From JAFGIG01 sp964397545 (GTDB lineage: Bacteria > SDB-A), in assembly GCA_964397545.1 (NCBI GenBank), contig CAYNIW010000028.1, positions 1-25,734 of the forward strand: a stretch of DNA of 25,734 nucleotides, read 5' to 3'. Positions 23,457 through 25,734 of this stretch are shown here, piece after piece; positions within the stretch are counted from its first letter, which is position 1; the number at the start of each line of letters is the position of its first letter. Made by a program: the position numbers and the translations under genes. A model generated the notes under the pieces. The model did no database searches. It was not told the DNA's origin and saw only the letters and a program-made list of their open reading frames with translations.

Positions 23457-23996
23457 TTAATTTTTGTATCCTCTAATGTTTTCAAAATAACTGCTAATGG
23501 ATTTCTCTGACAAACCGAAGGTCTGACTCAAACCTCTTGTCATTGTCTTAATATATGAAGGAGAAGGTTTTGTCAGTGTTTTTTTTTCGTTTGAAGATGT
23601 AATCGTTTTAATTGAAAAACCGTCTCTATGATACCCCAAAATAATCTCTTTATCGTATATAGCCCTGCTCTCCTGATCTCTTACCTGTTCATATTGCTCT
23701 TTTGAGAGTTTCCAGATGCGCCCAAAAGACACTCCCACAGAGGAGTCGTCGAGAAACGCCACTCCTCCTTTTCCCCACATTTTACTGGAGAGATCATCTT
23801 TGGCAGAAGCGAATATTATTGGATAGCCTATAACATATCTTTCATTTTCGACGCGGAAATTTGATTCTTTACAGCCCAAATTTTCTTCTCTGCCGAAAAA
23901 AGGCTTTCCGCCTTTTAAGTAACATGCAAAACGCTGAAAACAAAGGTTGGAGCCGTAAGCGGCATACCATATCATTTCGTTTTTTTTGGTTTCCAT
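23457..23996 (-). CDS. Gamma-glutamylcyclotransferase-like fold protein
   Basis: A protein of about 179 residues whose N-terminus reads MIWYAAYGSNLCFQRF. The YGSNL loop (14-18) is the substrate-binding signature of the GGCT/BtrG-like fold. QVRDQESRAIYDKEI further on has the conserved glutamate expected near the active site, although this match is looser. Members act on gamma-glutamyl or related amide compounds, and many are uncharacterised. Which reaction applies here is unknown. Start: ATG 23996 is used; a TTG four codons earlier (24008) is possible, and neither has a clear Shine-Dalgarno. First gene of the minus-strand set, divergent from arsR with about 110 bases between. Confidence 0.72.
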   Translation of the reverse strand: METKKNEMIWYAAYGSNLCFQRFACYLKGGKPFFGREENLGCKESNFRVENERYVIGYPIIFASAKDDLSSKMWGKGGVAFLDDSSVGVSFGRIWKLSKEQYEQVRDQESRAIYDKEIILGYHRDGFSIKTITSSNEKKTLTKPSPSYIKTMTRGLSQTFGLSEKSISSYFENIRGYKN

Positions 23997-24053
23997 AAAA
24001 TTACTCAATAAAGATTTGCATAGTTGGACTGAATAATCAATTGAATTTTTTAT

Positions 24054-24082
24054 TTGACAATAAAGATTGTTTAATGTAATTT
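24054..24082 (+). promoter_or_regulatory. arsR-acr3 promoter
   Basis: A perfect -35 TTGACA (24054-24059), a 17-base spacer and a weak -10 TAATTT (24077-24082, 3 of 6). Transcription would start near 24089, inside the palindromic operator at 24085-24108, as expected for an ArsR-repressed promoter. No Shine-Dalgarno occurs in the short AT-rich leader. Confidence 0.55.
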
Positions 24083-24084
24083 AG

Positions 24085-24108
24085 TTAGATATTTAGCCAA
24101 TTATCTAA
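24085..24108. promoter_or_regulatory. Palindromic ArsR operator
   Basis: TTAGATA (24085-24091) and TATCTAA (24102-24108) are perfect inverted arms. Inner TT/AA also pair, making a 24-base imperfect palindrome centred between 24096 and 24097. The right arm touches the arsR ATG at 24109. Position and symmetry fit an ArsR/SmtB-family dimer site overlapping the transcription start. Confidence 0.7.
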
Positions 24109-24450
24109 ATGAAAAACACTGTTTCTACATTCAAAGCCCTGTCGGATTCCGGGAGGATAAGAATAGTTTTCACGATCATTGATCAGGGCGAAGTGTGCTC
24201 CTGTGTCCTCTCTTCTCTTCTCGGGCTTTCGCCCCCGACAATTTCAAGGCATACGAGCGTTCTTCTTCATGCAGGTCTTTTAAATTGCAGAAAAAATGGA
24301 AAGTGGAAATATTTTTCGATTTCTGAAAAATTTCCGCAGGAACTATTATCCTACTTAAATTTTTCTCTGGGCAAATCCCGTCAAATTGCAAATGACAGAA
24401 AATCCATGAGAAATATCACCAAAAATAAACCCTATCTCTGCCATCAATAA
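24109..24450 (+). CDS. arsR: ArsR-family arsenic-responsive repressor
   Basis: A 113-residue winged-helix repressor (FKALSDSGRIRIV, then a helix-turn-helix LLGLSPPTISRHTSVLLHAGLL and wing NGKWKYFSI). The metalloid site appears as EVCSCVL with C30 and C32, matching the ELCVCDL box of arsenite-sensing ArsR proteins. C60 and C111 are further thiols and could give a third ligand. It should bind the palindrome that abuts its own start and release it when arsenite (or antimonite) binds. ATG 24109 has no Shine-Dalgarno. The acr3 gene follows after 11 bases, which supports the role. Confidence 0.92.
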   Translation: MKNTVSTFKALSDSGRIRIVFTIIDQGEVCSCVLSSLLGLSPPTISRHTSVLLHAGLLNCRKNGKWKYFSISEKFPQELLSYLNFSLGKSRQIANDRKSMRNITKNKPYLCHQ

Positions 24451-24461
24451 GGAGACTGACT

Positions 24462-25655
24462 ATGACGTTGCAAACAAATGCTGTCAGCGAAAGAAAAATG
24501 AAAAGTGTCTTCGAAAAATATCTGACTCTTTGGGTTCTTATTTGCATCTGCGCGGGAATCGCCCTTGGAAGGATTTTCCCTTTTCTGGCATACCGCCTGG
24601 ATTCAATGTCAATACGCGTAAAAGATGCTCCTGTCGTATCAATACCCATAGCAGTCTGCCTTTTCTTCATGATGTATCCAATAATGGTGAAGATAGATTT
24701 TGCCAGGGTTATCAAAGCCGGCAAAAATATCAAACCCGTAGCTCTTACTCTTTTCATAAACTGGGCTGTAAAACCTTTCACTATGTACGCAATAGCGCTT
24801 TTTTTTCTCGGCTTTGCTTTTCTCAGGTTTATCGGCCCCGAAGCAATCGACATTGTTAAAATGCCTTTCGGTCTCGATTTGCCTGTCGGCGCAACTCACG
24901 GCTCCGGAATCGTCGTTCTTCAGGACGGAATCAAAGTTCTTCAAGTCCCCCTCTGGAGAAGTTATCTTGCCGGCAGTATCCTTCTGGGCATAGCTCCGTG
25001 CACCGCTATGGTCCTCGTTTGGAGTTATCTCGCCAAAGGCAATGACGGTTTGACTCTTGTTATGGTCGCGATTAATTCTCTTACAATGCTCTTTCTATAC
25101 GGACTTTTGGGCGGCTTTCTCCTCGGCATAGGGAAATTACCGGTTCCCTGGCAGGCTCTGCTTCTATCAATCTCGATATATGTCGCTTTGCCTCTTTCAG
25201 CGGGATTTATTTCGCGAAAATTGATAATAAAACTCAAAGGAGAAATTTGGTTCAGAGAAAAGTTTCTGCATTTTCTCACGCCTGTCACAATTATCGCTCT
25301 TCTCACCACTCTCGTTTTGCTTTTTTCTTTCAAAGGCGAAACCATAATTTCAAATCCCCTTACCATATTATGGATAGCAGTCCCCTTGACTATTCAAACT
25401 CTTTTAATTTTCACTATCGGTTATGCTGCGGCGAGATTTCTAAAATTGTCCTACCAAGACGCTGCGCCAGCCGCTATGATAGGCGCTTCAAATCATTTCG
25501 AAGTCGCGATAGCCACCGCGGCGATGCTTTTCGGCTTAAATTCCGGAGCCGCTTTGGCGACAGTCGTCGGCGTCCTGATAGAAGTCCCAATAATGCTTTT
25601 TCTCGTCAGAATATGCCTTAAAACTTCAACTGCGTTTACTCGCTCCGTCAGTTAA
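24462..25655 (+). CDS. acr3: ACR3-family arsenite efflux permease
   Basis: A 397-residue, roughly ten-TM permease exporting arsenite. Motifs: MMYPIMVKIDFARV after the second helix; GIAPCTAMVLVWSYLAKGN, whose C180 is the essential cysteine of ACR3 proteins; VAINSLTMLFLYG; and GASNHFEVAIATA near the end, with the conserved glutamate. Between the third or fourth helix and C180 there is a segment (about 128-166, including GLDLPVGATHGSG and VLQDGIKVLQVPLW) that looks longer than in the ACR3 proteins I recall, probably a subfamily feature. A strong AAGGAG lies 7 bases before ATG 24462. Co-transcribed with arsR. Confidence 0.93.
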   Translation: MTLQTNAVSERKMKSVFEKYLTLWVLICICAGIALGRIFPFLAYRLDSMSIRVKDAPVVSIPIAVCLFFMMYPIMVKIDFARVIKAGKNIKPVALTLFINWAVKPFTMYAIALFFLGFAFLRFIGPEAIDIVKMPFGLDLPVGATHGSGIVVLQDGIKVLQVPLWRSYLAGSILLGIAPCTAMVLVWSYLAKGNDGLTLVMVAINSLTMLFLYGLLGGFLLGIGKLPVPWQALLLSISIYVALPLSAGFISRKLIIKLKGEIWFREKFLHFLTPVTIIALLTTLVLLFSFKGETIISNPLTILWIAVPLTIQTLLIFTIGYAAARFLKLSYQDAAPAAMIGASNHFEVAIATAAMLFGLNSGAALATVVGVLIEVPIMLFLVRICLKTSTAFTRSVS

Positions 25656-25674
25656 ATTTTGCAGGGTTAAACTC

Positions 25675-25734
25675 ATGGGTGCGGGTATAGAGAATTTTTT
25701 TCCGGATTTTCAGGGAGGTAGAGGACCCATGTTT
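25675..25734 (+). CDS. Start of a third gene in the ars operon (partial, unrecognised)
   Basis: An open frame starting at ATG 25675, 19 bases after acr3, runs to the window edge (20 codons, MGAGIENFFPDF then a Gly/Arg stretch). AGGG sits about 9 bases upstream. A second in-frame ATG at 25729 has a better GGAGG (25713-25718 region) and may be the true start, in which case almost nothing of the protein is visible. Too little sequence to name it. Its position suggests an arsenic-related function. Confidence 0.45.
   Translation, partial: MGAGIENFFPDFQGGRGPMF

Noticed and set aside
24416..24853. 145-codon open frame opposite the acr3 start
   Set aside because: Overlaps acr3 entirely on the other strand, with low-complexity basic composition and no family resemblance.
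1..25734. CRISPR arrays, insertion sequences, prophage or integration-site repeats, including a possible att site at the tRNA
   Set aside because: No regularly spaced repeats, transposase or integrase motifs were found, and I saw no second copy of the tRNA 3' end in the window.

Overview
The window looks like a chromosomal segment of an uncultured, probably anaerobic bacterium. Three things point that way. There is a Rnf ion-pumping complex. A large secreted protein ends in a FlgD-like/type-A sorting C-terminus of the kind common in FCB-group and neighbouring candidate phyla (WOR-3-like, Cloacimonadota-like). The valyl-tRNA synthetase has the archaeal/rickettsial signature instead of the usual bacterial one. 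The phylum assignment is an inference only. Coding density is very high: there is no gap longer than about 150 bases, many genes overlap by ATGA, and all stop codons fit the standard code. No transposon, integrase, CRISPR array or phage gene is visible.

Layout. (1) 1-167: the 3' end of a phosphohexomutase gene. (2) 196-6410, minus strand: a soluble-adenylyl-cyclase-like signalling protein (two cyclase domains, ATPase, TPRs) preceded by a large secreted repeat protein. (3) 6551-14111, plus strand: one tightly coupled nine-gene chain, split transketolase (two subunits), ftsE, ftsX, then rnfC-D-G-E-A. It has a good promoter at its head, and rnfB is absent where it would be expected at the end. 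(4) 14116-19464: a signalling block. A PAS-GGDEF diguanylate cyclase and a tRNA-Val lie on the minus strand. A hybrid histidine kinase and a REC-HD-GYP c-di-GMP phosphodiesterase lie on the plus strand. (5) 19470-21941, minus: valS. (6) 22086-24008: a TMEM175-like channel (plus) converging on a three-gene minus-strand set of GGCT-like fold protein, two-TM protein and Cys-rich DUF3795-like protein. (7) 24054-25734, plus: an arsenic operon (arsR, acr3, start of a third gene) with a readable promoter and a near-perfect palindromic operator abutting the arsR start.

How the genes work together. The signalling block could both make and destroy c-di-GMP. The GGDEF protein has an intact GGEEF active site and an RxxD inhibitory site. 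The kinase has two receivers and an HPt domain and overlaps the HD-GYP regulator by 4 bases, so it most likely phosphorylates that regulator's receiver. The cyclase adds a possible cAMP arm. The Rnf genes would couple ferredoxin/NAD redox chemistry to ion transport if an RnfB is encoded elsewhere.

Points that deserve a second look: the missing rnfB; two genes whose promoters place the transcription start on or next to the start codon with no Shine-Dalgarno (probable leaderless mRNAs); the probable CTG start of the transketolase N subunit; the archaeal-type ValS; the extra segment in Acr3. I did not find a clear, completely new multi-gene system. The least explained unit is the small-gene set at 22702-23996.
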